A stretch of 64,000 bases of DNA, taken from assembly GCA_038496445.1 (NCBI GenBank), contig JALMLS010000436.1, positions 1 through 64,000 on the forward strand, written 5' to 3'. Below, one piece after another: positions 1-11,836 of this stretch. A model generated the notes under the pieces. That model did no database searches. It was not told where the DNA came from and was given only the letters and a program-made list of their open reading frames with translations. The position numbers and the translations under genes were made by a program. Numbering within the stretch: position 1 is the first letter of the stretch; every line of letters starts with the position of its first letter. The DNA is from Trichosphaerium sp. ATCC 40318 (Eukaryota; Discosea; Flabellinia; Trichosidae).

Positions 1-524
1 CCAGCAAATTGCAGCTTTAACTCATCAACTACGCCTGTTGTCATTGATGATGTTGTTTTAGACGCCAGAAACTATACTATAATTGTTCAAGGTAACTAAG
101 ATCCTTAAATTGATCGAAGCTCACGATTAACGTTAGGAAACTTGACGTTTTTACGATCAATTGTCGTTGTTAACGAGCATACGCACATCGAAGTTGAACA
201 GTGTCCTCTTTTTCTTGATTCAACTGTTCGCGTTTTATCAAACAAAACTGTTGTTTGGTTTGCTGCATTCCCTTTAAACTGCTTCATGGACACAAACACT
301 GTAACACTAGATGCTGATAGCGAATGTTCCGCATTAAAGAAAGGTAACAAACTTGTTTCAATTGGGTAGGTAATTTAACACTTTTTTTTAGAACCATCCA
401 AAATAGGCACTTTTGTTCATCTGGGTTTTCACACAACATGTCGTGCCAGTGTATTATCAAGTTACAAACTATTGACGATTATACTCGGGATAATATTGGT
501 ACACTTATTTCTGCCAGAGGGATG
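1..524 (+). CDS. 3' part of a secreted, probably GPI-anchored surface protein
   Basis: The gene runs in from the left edge, so its start is missing. Three exons can be read: about 1-91, 137-341 and 390-524. The introns start GTAACT and GTAACA and end TTAG. The joined product is rich in Val, Thr, Asn and Cys, as in extracellular beta-rich domains, and contains the stretches DDVVLDARNYTIIVQ and LSNKTVVWFAAF. It ends with SSYKLLTIILGIILVHLF just before TGA. A terminal hydrophobic run after small residues is typical of a GPI-attachment signal, though it could be a C-terminal membrane anchor. I recognise no family. The repeated beta-strand pattern suggests a relative of the beta-helix surface proteins elsewhere in the window; that is inference. 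Confidence 0.55.
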
Positions 525-1144
525 AAAGCAAAGCAATATTGCTAGAGAAAAATAAAACCGAACAATTTTTTTTACAACACTTAATGGCGGCTTTCTTGTA
601 GAGACTATCTACTACGTTGCTTACGTCAGCGATAGTATACATTCCAATAATCTCAAACGTGTCACTTACTGCGTAGTATTTAAACATGACGCATTGTTGT
701 ACCTCGTACTACTTGCTTACCAAAATTGGTAATTCTGAGTTCAGACATTGACATGTAAATGTTTAAGACATCAACACCTTGAAAGTACGTTACAAATTAC
801 TCCAACATGTTTCCTTTATGGATCAGTAGATAATTTAATAAAAGAGTATCCTGTAATTTCATTATCTAAAATACTATCTGGGAACTCAGCAGTAGCCACA
901 ATTAGTTTGTTGAGATTATTTGTTTTAGCCTTAACACAAAACGGTACTTTCGTGCCTGCTCACTTACAGCAAACAACTATCAAGCAGCGGTCAATAAACG
1001 GAGTCCTGTGACGTTCCTAAAAGAGATTCCTTTTGCTATTTGTTGCTTATGCTGCAAGTTTAAAGAACAGTTTTATTAAGTGAGTGAAAATTAATGTATG
1101 AAGAAAGTAGCATTATACTTCAGAGTATTCATCTCTCTTTGTGA
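525..1144. other. Gap without a confident gene
   Basis: An 87-codon plus-strand frame (748-1011) and a 60-codon minus-strand frame (505-687) are open, but neither joins convincingly to neighbours or resembles a family I know. The plus-strand frame has a GTACGT-like donor upstream near 787, so a short expressed exon is possible. The right end probably holds the 3' UTR of the Atg27-like gene. Confidence 0.3.
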
Positions 1145-2333
1145 CTAAACAAATAGTGGGAACGAATTCTCGTACTTGCTAATACGGAAAAACATACCTA
1201 GTCCGACTAGAAACATAACACCATCTTTGCAAAGCCCAGGAATGCTGAACCAGAAGTCCTATTTGGTAAAAAGTAAATACCAATTGTTTCTTTTAAAGTT
1301 TATTTTTGGATAACTGAGCAAGATACGCACTTTGTGAGGAATTTTCTCTCCATTTTTCCGGACTATATTGAAAGTAACTGTTCCAGCTACGTATGCAATG
1401 ACACCAAGCAAGAGTACAATAAGCATAATGGAACCAATACTTAATCCTTTCTTTTTGTTACTACCATCTCCTTTGCCGCCACCGCTACCGCCTCCACTTG
1501 TGGGGCTGCCGCTATTGGTCTTACAAGCGTGGATAGATGAGGCTGTCATTCTATAGTGAAGCCCTTCATTATCAAAGACCTGGAAATTGGTCCATGCTAG
1601 AAGAAAACTATCAGCATGAAGCCAAAAAATGTGTCAAGCCAAACTGAATACCATCTGTTCCGCAAGATATTGTCACTAGTAACAAATCATGTTAGATAAA
1701 AAAGTGGTTAAGTATGCTCTATGCACTTACGTTCAAAAGTTCGGTGTAGATAACCACCAGAGTAGCTCAGTTTAACACCTCCATTGTTATCAAGACCAAT
1801 TGCTTGTTCTGTATCTATTGTACCAATCGAGTACTGAACAAACAATTAGACGAACTAAGCGAAGAAGAAAGAACAATCCAACAGAGTTCGATTCCATATC
1901 GAGAAATTTCGGAACATCTCCTTGGAAATATCACTGTACCATTGCTCCTTGAGCATTATATTGCCCCCACGCTTGACAACCAGCGAAGTATTGCTATGGC
2001 GTGGTCAGCAAACAGATTGAAAGCAAAATGTGACCAAAAGACGCACATTTTGGCAAAGAACGTTCGATTCTTTGCATATAGATACGCGGTATTGGTATTT
2101 ATCTTTCTACAATAGTAGTAAGTGGAATGTTCGCTTTTTTGTTCACTTACCCCTCCACCGCAGCCATCACACTTTACAGTACCGTATCCGGTTACTAGCT
2201 TACCAATAAGCGCAGATAGATCATATTGTGACCCGTCTTGGGCTACTATCGACCTACAATCTGCGTATACCTTTGAAAGGCATAGTAGGCTTACAAATGC
2301 CACCAAGAAGAGTTGGTGTTGCGAGTACGACAT
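1145..2333 (-). CDS. Atg27 / mannose-6-phosphate-receptor-like type I membrane protein
   Basis: About seven exons. Exon 1 (2333-2151) encodes a signal peptide (hydrophobic core FLVAFVSLLCLS) and the start of an MRH fold with QYDLSALIGKL. Following exons give YQYRVSICKE, then NQYFAGCQAW, then SIGTIDTEQAIGLDNNGG with SYSGG, which is the beta-rich luminal domain with its cysteine pattern. A Gly/Ser/Lys linker leads to one membrane helix (IGSIMLIVLLLGVIAYVAG). The tail ends with an exon reading DFWFSIPGLCKDGVMF, the FW...P...DG signature shared by Atg27 and cation-dependent mannose-6-phosphate receptors. Family members cycle between the Golgi, endosomes and autophagosome sites. Exon joins (donors GTGCGT, GTACAG, GTAAGT, GTATTC) are read by eye. 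The stop could move if a short intron near 1200 exists. Confidence 0.82.
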
Positions 2334-3006
2334 TTTCTTAATAGTATTCCAACTGTTTCTCGAAAATTGACGAAATTTTTCTCAATTTGGAGCATCTAAA
2401 TTTTACGGTATATCTTCTTGTAGTTGTAAGTGCTTATTATCTTGTGCTTCATTTGATTTCTTTTCATTTAAGGATCTCTTATATGAATTTGTTGGGGTCT
2501 GGTCAGCATCTTCTACGGGACTTACAGACCTTTGTTTTCTGTACGAAAGAATTGTAGTTGGATACAATCAGTGACGCCTAAAAATACAACTGGGAAAGTT
2601 CGAAACGAAAAAGTTCGAAAAAACTACTTAAAAAAATTACAGACTAGCAAGGTTTCTTCTAATTGTTTCTGCTGGGGAGTGCTGACAACATGTGCAAGTG
2701 TTATGTAAAAGATACTACTAATCGTGACAGTGAAGCTAGTCGGATTCTTGTGCCAATCAAAATGTAGCAAGCACGGCCATTTTCTTTGCGAAGTACTTTA
2801 CATCCTTGTTCTATGTTGCTACTGTACCAGTAGACTCATACTCAGTTAGAAGAACATATCTAGTTCAGAGGATGGAAATTGCGTAGACTAAGCTGAGTCG
2901 AAAGATGTTTTTTAAAACGCTCTTAAAAAGGAAACTGTAAAGAAAAAAAAAAGTTTGTTTCATTGAATTATTAACTTTATTTTCCCTCCAAACAAACAAT
3001 AATTGT
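2334..3006. other. Intergenic region between divergent genes
   Basis: No coding frame of useful length. This AT-rich stretch should hold the promoters of the Atg27-like gene (leftward) and the chromodomain-dioxygenase gene (rightward). A run of A near 2944-2955 lies just upstream of the latter. I see no clear core-promoter element. Confidence 0.5.
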
Positions 3007-4688
3007 ATGGACAATACAGTAAATGATATTGACGATTGGATACCAGAACGCGTACTAAATAAAAGAACGTTGAAATCCGTACGAGCGAGAATAGTTTTTT
3101 GTTGACTATTTATACGCCTTAAAGGGCGCTATAGAGTATTTAGTAAAGTGGGAAGGTTGGAACGTTGAACACGCTACTTGGGAGGTAAGTATAACATTTT
3201 TTGGCTTTATATCGCTATAAACTACTTATTTCGCTCAAGCACGAAGACGACCTTGAATGTGACATACTTTTATGTAAATTCAACTTAGAACAGCGGAAAA
3301 AAGCTCAAACGTCAAAACAACAACGCAAACACAGCAACGACGCTCGTACTATACGTAAAAAGCATGAAAAACAGTTTGTATACTCACGTGAGGCTATTTT
3401 CGGAAATCTTAATGTCCAGCAATCGAAAAAACAGAATCAAGAACGATCATACCAAGAAATATGGCAAAACATTGATCACTCGAAGATGTTTTCAAAGTAC
3501 CCTCGCAAAGGCGATTACATGCTTTCTTTTGAACCAACAGAACCAGAAAAGTACTTGCCTGTTCTAGCACAGTATGGGTTTGTAGTTATAAGAGTATTAA
3601 ACAAAGAAGAGTGTGTTAAATCTCAAAAAGCACTTTTTGAAGAAGCCAATGAAGATGCTTGTTCTCATCAGGAAGTCAAGCTTGATCGCTCAAAACCTTG
3701 TACATGGGAAACAAAGAACTGGCCTTCGGGTAGTAAGTATTTATTCAGACGACCTGCATTACATAAGGTAGCATTTGAGAATAGAATAAAAAAAACAATT
3801 TATCGGACTTTTTGTGAGATTCATGGAACAAAAAAGTTATGGACTACTATAGACTATTGGGGTGTTATGAGAGGAACAAAGAACCTTGATTTTGTTGGAT
3901 CAGAAACTAAAAAAGAGAGACCCGCCTGGAAATTTAATCTTCAACTTCATTGGGACTTGAATCCATGGCAGTAAGAAATAGCCAAGTAATTCTCTGAACC
4001 AATTTATAACGGTTTTTTTAAGGTACATGGAAGAAGTTACAGATGGCTTGACCGCAAGATACCAAGCTCTTATCGCTTTAGGTACGCACATACATTGAAA
4101 ACTAATAATTGAATATTCAAGTATTAACTTGCAAATGATAGACGATTGCCCTGAAGAAGTTGGTGGATTTCTAACTGTTCCCGGATCAACAAGGTTTTTG
4201 AACAAGTGGTAAGTTTTTTTTACCACGTGTTTTTGCTTAACCAAGATTTTTCAGGCGAAATACACATATTAAACCACACAATAAGAATATATTAACACGT
4301 GTACCGCCATCAGACCCAATACAACAGTACACGCAAAGAGTAAGATATTGTCCTTCTGAAATTTTGTTGTACTTTTAACAGTGCTTCCTCTTTGTTGGCT
4401 TTGTGTTTACCGTTTTGTGTTTACCGTTTTGTATAGGTGCCTTTACGTGCAGGAGAGATGGTTATTTGGAATTCAGGACAAGCACACGCTAACTATGGAA
4501 ACACTTCGAATAAAATGAGATTGATTCAATTTGTAAAGATGATTCCTGCAAAAGATGAATGCTATATTCGTGAAAGGCGCACAGCAAAAAGAACACTTGA
4601 TGAGATTCCTGAATATAGACCATATGTTGATAGACTTGGTCTTGATGATTTTGGACTTAAACTATTTGGTTTAAAAGATTGGGAGTAA
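3007..4688 (+). CDS. Chromodomain fused to a PhyH-type 2OG-Fe(II) dioxygenase
   Basis: Seven exons: 3007-3078, 3125-3184, 3240-3970, 4023-4081, 4142-4208, 4255-4339 and 4437-4688. All junctions keep phase. Residues ~1-50 form a chromodomain: DDWIPERVLNKR, then GAIEYLVKWEGWNVEHATWE, with the aromatic cage and TWE signature. A basic Lys/Gln linker follows, then a phytanoyl-CoA-hydroxylase-like domain starting near VLAQYGFVVIRVL. Iron ligands are visible as the HxD of LQLHWDLNPW, the distal His in GQAHANYGN, and a following Arg (MRLIQF) that would bind 2-oxoglutarate. The catalytic set therefore looks complete. PhyH enzymes hydroxylate small molecules; a chromodomain normally binds methyl-lysine histone tails. 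Together they suggest a chromatin-targeted oxygenase, but the substrate is unknown. The start is chosen because the chromodomain begins immediately after it. Confidence 0.85.
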
Positions 4689-4980
4689 CAACTACTGTTG
4701 TAACAGTTGGTAGTAACATAATGTAACGTCTCGACATAGGCACTACTGCCCTGTCGTATTCAGCCAAGCAAGTTCAATCCCTACATTTTACACCTGAAAC
4801 AATTTGGGTTCTTGTACAAGGTAATTGGAGTTCATTGGTGTAAATATAGACTAAATAAAATCAAAATCTGTTGCCAACACAAATGTATTTTTTTTCCAAA
4901 GATGTTGGTAATCTAAGTAACTTTATGAAACCATTAATGACACTTTACTCGCTTGTAATTACTACTAAGTTAATTTATTC

Positions 4981-7938
4981 TCATGTTGTACTAATAGAAA
5001 TAAGAAATAATTAAAACAAACACGTGCGAAGGAACGAGAATAAGTAAAAACTTTAACGTACACTGTTTCGGTGGCATGAAGCAAGTGCCGTTCTTGGTCA
5101 ACTTCTTCACCAGCTACATATTCACTATTGTTATATGGCACCCATGACCAAATGGCGAATGATACGCCTACAGCCACAGTAACAAAAAGTATCATCAAAC
5201 TAGTAAAACTCCATGCAGGGAATCCAAGAATTATACTGTCAAGTTCACCAGGTGTTCTGAAAAACGACAATGATAGTATAAACAGGAGGAACCATAGTAA
5301 CCAATACATGTTATACTGTGCAGGATCCTTATCATCCTCTAAAACCCAAATAATTAGCCAAACAAAACAAGACATCCAGTAAACAAAGGTATTACTTTGT
5401 TTGGCTTTTTTTTCTACATACCAAACATAGTGTCAACATCAATACTTAACGTAAGAGGACCTTTAGGGCTTTTAAGCAATCTATCGTTTATAATTTGAAC
5501 TGCTAGCAGCACAATTATATTCGCAGTAAATCCATATACACCGGGATCAATACCAACTACAATCAAGAAATCAAACTAAGTTATTGTAAACTTCTATTAC
5601 TTACGTAAATTATCACCACCAGTAGCGATTATCATAATAACAGTGATTACAATACCTACTATACAACCGCAGAATAAACTTATCCAACGTATCCAACCCA
5701 AGTACAACCCCTACATAAAAGAATAAATAAGCACTGAAGGAAAAAAAACTGAAGTTGACTATAATTGTTTAACACGAAATCAGGCTGATCTGATGCTTCT
5801 TCAGTTGTTTTTCAGTATAGGTTACTCGTTTTTACGTACAAGTATAAAGCTTGGAGTTGCTTGGATGAGTATGTTACCAACAAAGAGCAACATGACATAT
5901 AAGTTAAATTCAATGAAAACTCCAATGATAATTCCGACAACAACCAATAAAACAGTCACAAATTTTGAAGCAATGAGAAGATGAGATTCCTTAGACGACG
6001 GCCATAATGGTTTAATAATATCTATAATTATTATAGAAGTTGCAGACATTAAAAGAGAATCAGTAGTGCTCATTCTACTCGAGTGTTAATGTTCCATTCA
6101 CAAAAACATAAATAAAATTGATAAATCTTTTTACGTACATTGCTGCTACTGAGCTTGCCAATAATAACGCTAAAGATAATAAGAAATATACTCCAATAAT
6201 TAGCAAGTACATGCGACAAAGTTAGAGAAACCTCCTTTAAGCAAAAAGTCCCTAGAGGTGAAGAGATAAGTTACAGAAATAACGATTTGTGTTACTGAAT
6301 TGATATGTAAGCTCACCCAATGACAATTGAAAGAATCTGGTCAGATTCATCATCACTCAAATCAGGATGACTGACACGGCCCAGGATACCAATAGTTATA
6401 CTGAACAAATAGTCAAAAACCTTCGTACAACCGAATAAAGTCGAAGTCAATCCGACAATCATGAAAACCGAAATAAACTGTAAAGTTTCTTTACCACAAT
6501 TAATTGTTGAAATATTTTGTTCAAATTAAAAGAAAGCACGTGCCTGGGTAAGTAAGCAAATCCTTGTACAAACACAAGCATCCAAATTCCAAGTTTAAGT
6601 TTCTTCTCGCTTTGTACTGCAAATATTCTTTGAAGCATATGAGGGTAGATCATTGAACTAAGCAAACATTAAACAATAACTATGTAGGTATTACTGGTAC
6701 CTAACGTTTAAGATAATGAAAGAGTACCAAGCAAGTTTAGCTGTAGGTCCAGGGACAGCAAGAATATGCTCTGGTAATAGCTTTGCTTGCTTAATTAAAC
6801 CTTGAACATGTAAATGAACCAAATAATGGCTTAATAACTTTTTTCTCACCTCCTTCTTGAACAACCCCAATCACAATAACGGATATAAACGCAAACATTA
6901 TCATGCTACCCTAGGATACTTATGAGCTTCTATCAAAGTTATCATAAAGTGCTATAAAAGTCACTTAAGTGACAGTACTTGAACAATATCAGTCCATGCA
7001 ACAGAACGCATTCCACCCTTAACCAAAACTTAGTATTAAGAATTAAAACAACAAGAGCACCAGCATCTCGTATATCAGCATAACTACACCAAAGCCGATA
7101 GCTCCCCAAATGCCATCCACAGTGTTATTACTTAGTCCCTTTCAACCGTTGAGATTTGGATACTTCATAGAAGAGTACAGAGTCATTACGAACCTCCGTG
7201 GATTGACCTATCGCTTTAAACTGTCCAATGATGTAGCATATATTAGGTACAAGTAAACACAGAGCTATAAGCGTTCTCAGCAACCGTGAACCGAATCTAC
7301 AGTAATGAGGAGAAGAGTCTTGTTGACTGCAAGTACCTATCACGTATAAACTCAGCCGGTGAAATGTACTTCCTTGCCTACCACCACAATCAAATTCACG
7401 CCCAAAACAAAGCCACGACATACTTTTGCTATACGATACAGCCTAGGAGCAATAGCTAAAAGCGGACCAGCTGTCCATAGAACTGATCTAAAGCAAAAAG
7501 AAATATGTTATCAAGTAATAATTATCGACTATCGGAATTTTCTTGTTGTTTTTTTTAAAGTACCCAGCCATCCAAACTAATGCTAGATAACCTCTTCTAT
7601 AAGCGTCTCCAGGTACACCGACAATAGTAAAACCAGAGTAAAATCTTTTTGAAACAAAAAAATCACGTGTTAGATGTAGCGGCTGTACCACGTGATAAAA
7701 ATTGCTTACGAGGCGAATGCCGTGCAAAAAAATACAAAAAAGCTCATTCGTCCTCCAACGATGTAATGTTCACCTCAAGGGTACTCTTAGTAAGCGTAGA
7801 GACAGTTGGAATAAATTTATAGCGACATTTACCTAGAGAGTTGTTTCGCTTCATAAAGAAGCCAACTACGCCTAATCCAAGGAGTACTATCAAGTACGCG
7901 GCTAATATTACCCATACTGTAGCACCGTAAGAAGCCAT
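4981..7938 (-). CDS. Sodium:solute symporter (SSS family)
   Basis: A many-exon polytopic membrane protein. The start at 7938 opens with a first helix (VILAAYLIVLLGLGVVGFF) and a basic loop. Later exons carry DFFVSKRFYSGFTIVG, then LWTAGPLLAIAPRLYRIAK, then ISPAEFIRDRFGSRLLRT with ALCLLVPNICYIIG, then GGMRSVAWTDIVQ and MSTTDSLLMSATSIII. This is the ordered signature set of SSS carriers, including the loop that contributes to the second sodium site. The protein probably couples inward sodium flow to uptake of a metabolite across the plasma membrane. The cargo cannot be read, though the urea/proline branch is the closest resemblance. The last exon runs through WSWVPYNN. A GTACGT donor near 5059 suggests one more short intron and a stop at 4981; unspliced, the frame would end at 4965. 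Confidence 0.85.
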
Positions 7939-8238
7939 TTGTGGCTTAGGCTTTACTCCAGAATAGAAATAAAAAAATGGTTTAAGTACGTTTGTAACAA
8001 TTGAGTTACCAGAACTGATTTCAAAGCATAACAATTGGCACAATCTGAAAGACTCTCAAGTGGTTCAAAAGGTTTGAAATCATGCATTGTAGTTCCACGT
8101 GAAAGTACGGAACAGTGACCAAGGTATCAGTACTTACTTCAATTTTCAATGAAACAAATACTCGGTGTCATCGATAGTGTGGTATTGTTTATTGTTTTTG
8201 ATTAAACCTCCACAAGACAAGCTAGAACTTAAAAGAAT

Positions 8239-10398
8239 TTAATTTGGAAATCTTGCGTTTTTGATCCAGTTAGAGAACATAACTAAAAATAACTTAGTAC
8301 AAATTGGAAATAAATAGGTTGCTTACTGTATGCTCTCTCTGGTTGGAAGTAAGGTACTTGATGTCCAGCATTACGGACAGTAGCGAAAGTCATTGTATCA
8401 TATACAGTGACGTATCCGCCAACTTGTTTACCACTGTCATGCCATGGACGCCATTCGTCTTTAATGTGCCTAAAAAACAGATCAGCAAAAAAAAACAAAA
8501 ACTGGTTCCACATACAAATTGATGCTGTTGATCCATCTTTGTGTTCCAAGCCATGGTACAATAGCGTCAACATCTCCGGCGTATACAAGAATATGTTGAT
8601 TTGTGGTAAAGAGTTTCTCGTATACAGGAATAACACTCTTCTTAACATCTTCGTAGTTGTAGTGAACCTATCGATAATAAATAAGCCAACTATGTGTCAG
8701 TAGCAACATACCGTTTGTGAGCAAGCTTCCCAGTGTGTAGGATCGGCATGTATGGCTTCTTGAACTGCAGGAGTCTATTAAACAAAGAATGTTAGGATTA
8801 AGCAATCAACAAACAAATTGTTGTGAGTATCCGTACGTTTAAGTATTTTGTGATATCAGCAGTGAGGCAAGCATCAAGACCATGTTCGGTTTTAGCAACC
8901 TTATTCAAAGCGCTGTGGAATGGAGAACCGGCTCTTGCAAATGCACCAACAACATCATTTAAAACACAAACATCAGCGTAAATATCGTAAATCTAAACCA
9001 ATGATTAGCACATACAGTTCCAGTTAAGATTTATAGCGTACAGATACATCACCCATTTGTTTGTTAGCTTTAGCTACAGCATTATCGCAAGCTGAATTAT
9101 CGACGCTACGCTTGGATACAAGTGGACCTAGTAGATTAGCTTAGAAGCTTACTTGTAGCAACAGCACAATCTGAAATAATTACCGTAGTTGGAGAGGTTG
9201 CAGTGTTTTTTGATTTCATCAATTGTACTCTCAGGTACCAAAGCACGTTGCCACCTTTAGGGTATCGAGATTAGATTTGTGCATTCTCAATAAATAATAA
9301 AAGAGTACCATGAATCAATAGCAGCAGTGTTATCAACTGGCATATGAGTCCACGCGTTTCCAACCAAAAATCCTTGAATATTGATTTGCGCTTTGTTCTC
9401 GAGATTTCCTTCGTGAATACGAAGAGCTAATTCAGGTACGTAGTGTCCTAACTTCTTTAGCAAACAACGAAGTAATGAGTTGAAAAAAAATTATCATACC
9501 TCCATAGGATTCTCCAGTAATCCAGAATTCACGACCAACAAACTCAGGAAATTCTTCATGAATGAATTTCAACAAGAAAGTGTAAGTATCATTCGCTAGA
9601 GATAACGTAAGTTGTTTAGAACGTTGGAAGCGACAAAAAGAGATTAAATCTTAGTTACCGGTCTTAATATCATTTGCATCATAATCCATAGGATCTCTAA
9701 CAGTAGAGAAACCTACACCAGCTATTTTTCCAAAATTAGAACCTTTAACCATAAAAAGCAAGTTGCCTTAGTTCCAACTATGGACTTTTCAATGTAAATT
9801 TCAAGAAAAGAATTCATGACGTTGAAATACATGAACCTTCGCTTGAATGTTGTTAAAAACGTACCAGGTGATTCAATCCAGATAACGTTTGCTTCTAGAT
9901 TCCATGAGTATTCGTTAGCGTATAGAGAATCTCCGCCAATGTTCATTGTGTACGGACCGTTCTCCTAGGTATAATTGAGCGTTTTTGAGTCGGAAAGGGT
10001 AGTTTTTGATGGAAAGTTGGAGAAAAGGCCTCTTTGAGCGTAAAATACGTACCCCGAGGGTTGCAACGAGTCCTGAGCATCCAGGGCCACCAGTAAGCCA
10101 TAATATAAGTGGATCTTTGGCTGGGTTGCTTTGAGATTCTGCAAACCTTTAAAAAGCGTTAGGCGTTTTCAATATTGTGCGCAAGCGTACCAATAAAACA
10201 ATCTGCGGTCTCTTTGTTCATTTGCTGTAATATAACCAGAATACTGTTTAAAAGCTGGAATATCAGGCTACACGAGCGTCAGTTTGAGCTAGTAAGCTAG
10301 TTGAGTACCAAACCAGGCAAATTTTCAATAAGGGCGCCATTGGACGCAAAAACGCAGCAAAGTGCGCATAAAACTCCGAGTAATACACTTGAGTACAT
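8239..10398 (-). CDS. Secreted serine carboxypeptidase (peptidase family S10)
   Basis: About a dozen exons. The start at 10398 gives a signal peptide ([16 protein letters not shown]), then [12 protein letters not shown] and [16 protein letters not shown], which includes the oxyanion-hole segment. The nucleophile Ser lies in [12 protein letters not shown], the Asp in [13 protein letters not shown], and the His in [15 protein letters not shown], so the catalytic triad is complete. The last exon ends [10 protein letters not shown] before TAA. S10 enzymes remove C-terminal residues at acidic pH in lysosomes, vacuoles or outside the cell, which suits an engulfing protist. The intron in the penultimate position (donor GTAAGC near 8326) is inferred from the return of a plausible family C-terminus. 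Length is near the usual S10 size. Confidence 0.9.
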
Positions 10399-10736
10399 GT
10401 TTGCAATTTGAAAATAGAAAACCGCGATAAGTCAGTTTGGGCTTAACCTCCAAAAAAAAGGGTAAAAAGAATACAAGAAAACAAGTTTTATGATACATTT
10501 CGCAGCCTTTATATCGTACAATGCTCTTCTTCTATGGAATAGCAACGAGATGCGCCAGACTATCGATTCTTAGAGCTCTTAGGGATTGTGAAGGATAACG
10601 TTGTTCATCTCATTAAGCGTTTTGCTCTGTGAATATCCGGGCCTTTTGTTCGCTTCTTACTATTTCTTTTGGGCGCTAGCAACGTAAATAGATTACCTCC
10701 TAAAGCAATGACAATTAGCACATGCTTGAGATACTG

Positions 10737-11760
10737 TTAAGTACAACCTGTAACAGCACAAATCAAGATCAGTGATTCGCGCAAAAGAACAATAACCACT
10801 CGGTTAAAAAAATCAAAGTGAACAGCATTTACACTGTTAACATCTCCAACACGTGATGTCTGAGTCCAAGCTTCTTCAAGAGTTCTCAAATTTAACAATG
10901 CAATCTTCCTTCCACAATTAGAGTATTGTCGTACATATACAAGGTAATCTCCAAACAAGGAGTTAACACTTGAAAAAAAAGAAAAAAAAAGAAGTCACGC
11001 TACCTCTGTCTTTGTAGTAAGTGTATACAGCCACTTTATGACGGCTACTCGCAAGAAAGTGTTTATGCCCGTTATTTTTAAACAATAAACAAGCACTCAC
11101 TCCTGTTGTTACATCAAAATCTCCTCTTGACTCTGAGTAATGACAAAATGATTCTTCTTTACATGATGTTTCACTATCACGTGCATTTTTCATAATTATA
11201 CCATTCGCAACTGTACACCAATTATCAAAACAACAATCGTTGAGCGTCTCAAAACGTCTTTGTTTGAATCAAACCGTCGAACAATCAAAAAAAAAAAAAA
11301 AGGAATAAAAATGGTTTAAACGGCGTCGTACGACTTCCAAGTATCTGTTGCGTGTTGTGAAATAAACTAAATCGATCTTTAGTCAGATAATTGTTTCAAG
11401 TTGTTAAAAAAACTTACCTTTGCCTTCCAGTTGTTGTATGGCGCGCATGTACTTGTATGAGATAAAGATTGCTTCCAAAAACATTCATCTTGTACTATTT
11501 TATTCCATCCCTTGCATACATACCTTACAACGCCATTTTAGAGTTATTTAATGGTAATTCATGTGTACTCAATGGCCAGAAGCGATTTTCCAGATACCAT
11601 AACCCAAATCATACATAAACACTCCACAGGCAAAGAGAATATGTCTACTATACCCTCGTCGTACAAAATAGACGAAGAGGTTTCTAACAAACAGTTTTTA
11701 GCTAACATTAAGCGCTAAAATTGCGGTGTAGAGGACTAACGTACCTGAGCGGACAAGCAT
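10737..11760 (-). CDS. F-box protein, substrate-binding part unclear
   Basis: Exon 1 (11760-11745) gives MLVRS. After a GTACGT intron come SLPVECLCMIWVMVSGKSLL and VCKGWNKIVQDECFWKQSL, the hydrophobic F-box pattern that docks on Skp1. A downstream exon gives FETLNDCCFDNWCTVANG and leads into 11193-10963, with HFLASSRHKVAVYTYYKD. A final exon has NCGRKIALLNLRTLEEAWT and NAVHFDFFNRVVIVLL. That last part has the spacing of WD40/beta-propeller strands (surface loop, then W or F, then strand), but I cannot count full blades. The gene resembles the first part of the F-box-GTPase at 25.1 kb. Middle exon joins are uncertain. It ends at TAA 10737-10739. Confidence 0.6.
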
Positions 11761-11836
11761 GTAGCAAATTTAGTTAACGTCATTCTTGAACGGGCTTAAT
11801 CAGCATAATTCTTCGCTATTCTTCATTCAACGCCTG

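Noticed and set aside
3007-3184. Chromodomain as part of a Ty3-type chromoviral retroelement
   Set aside because: No integrase, reverse transcriptase or LTRs are nearby. The chromodomain exons splice in phase into the dioxygenase.
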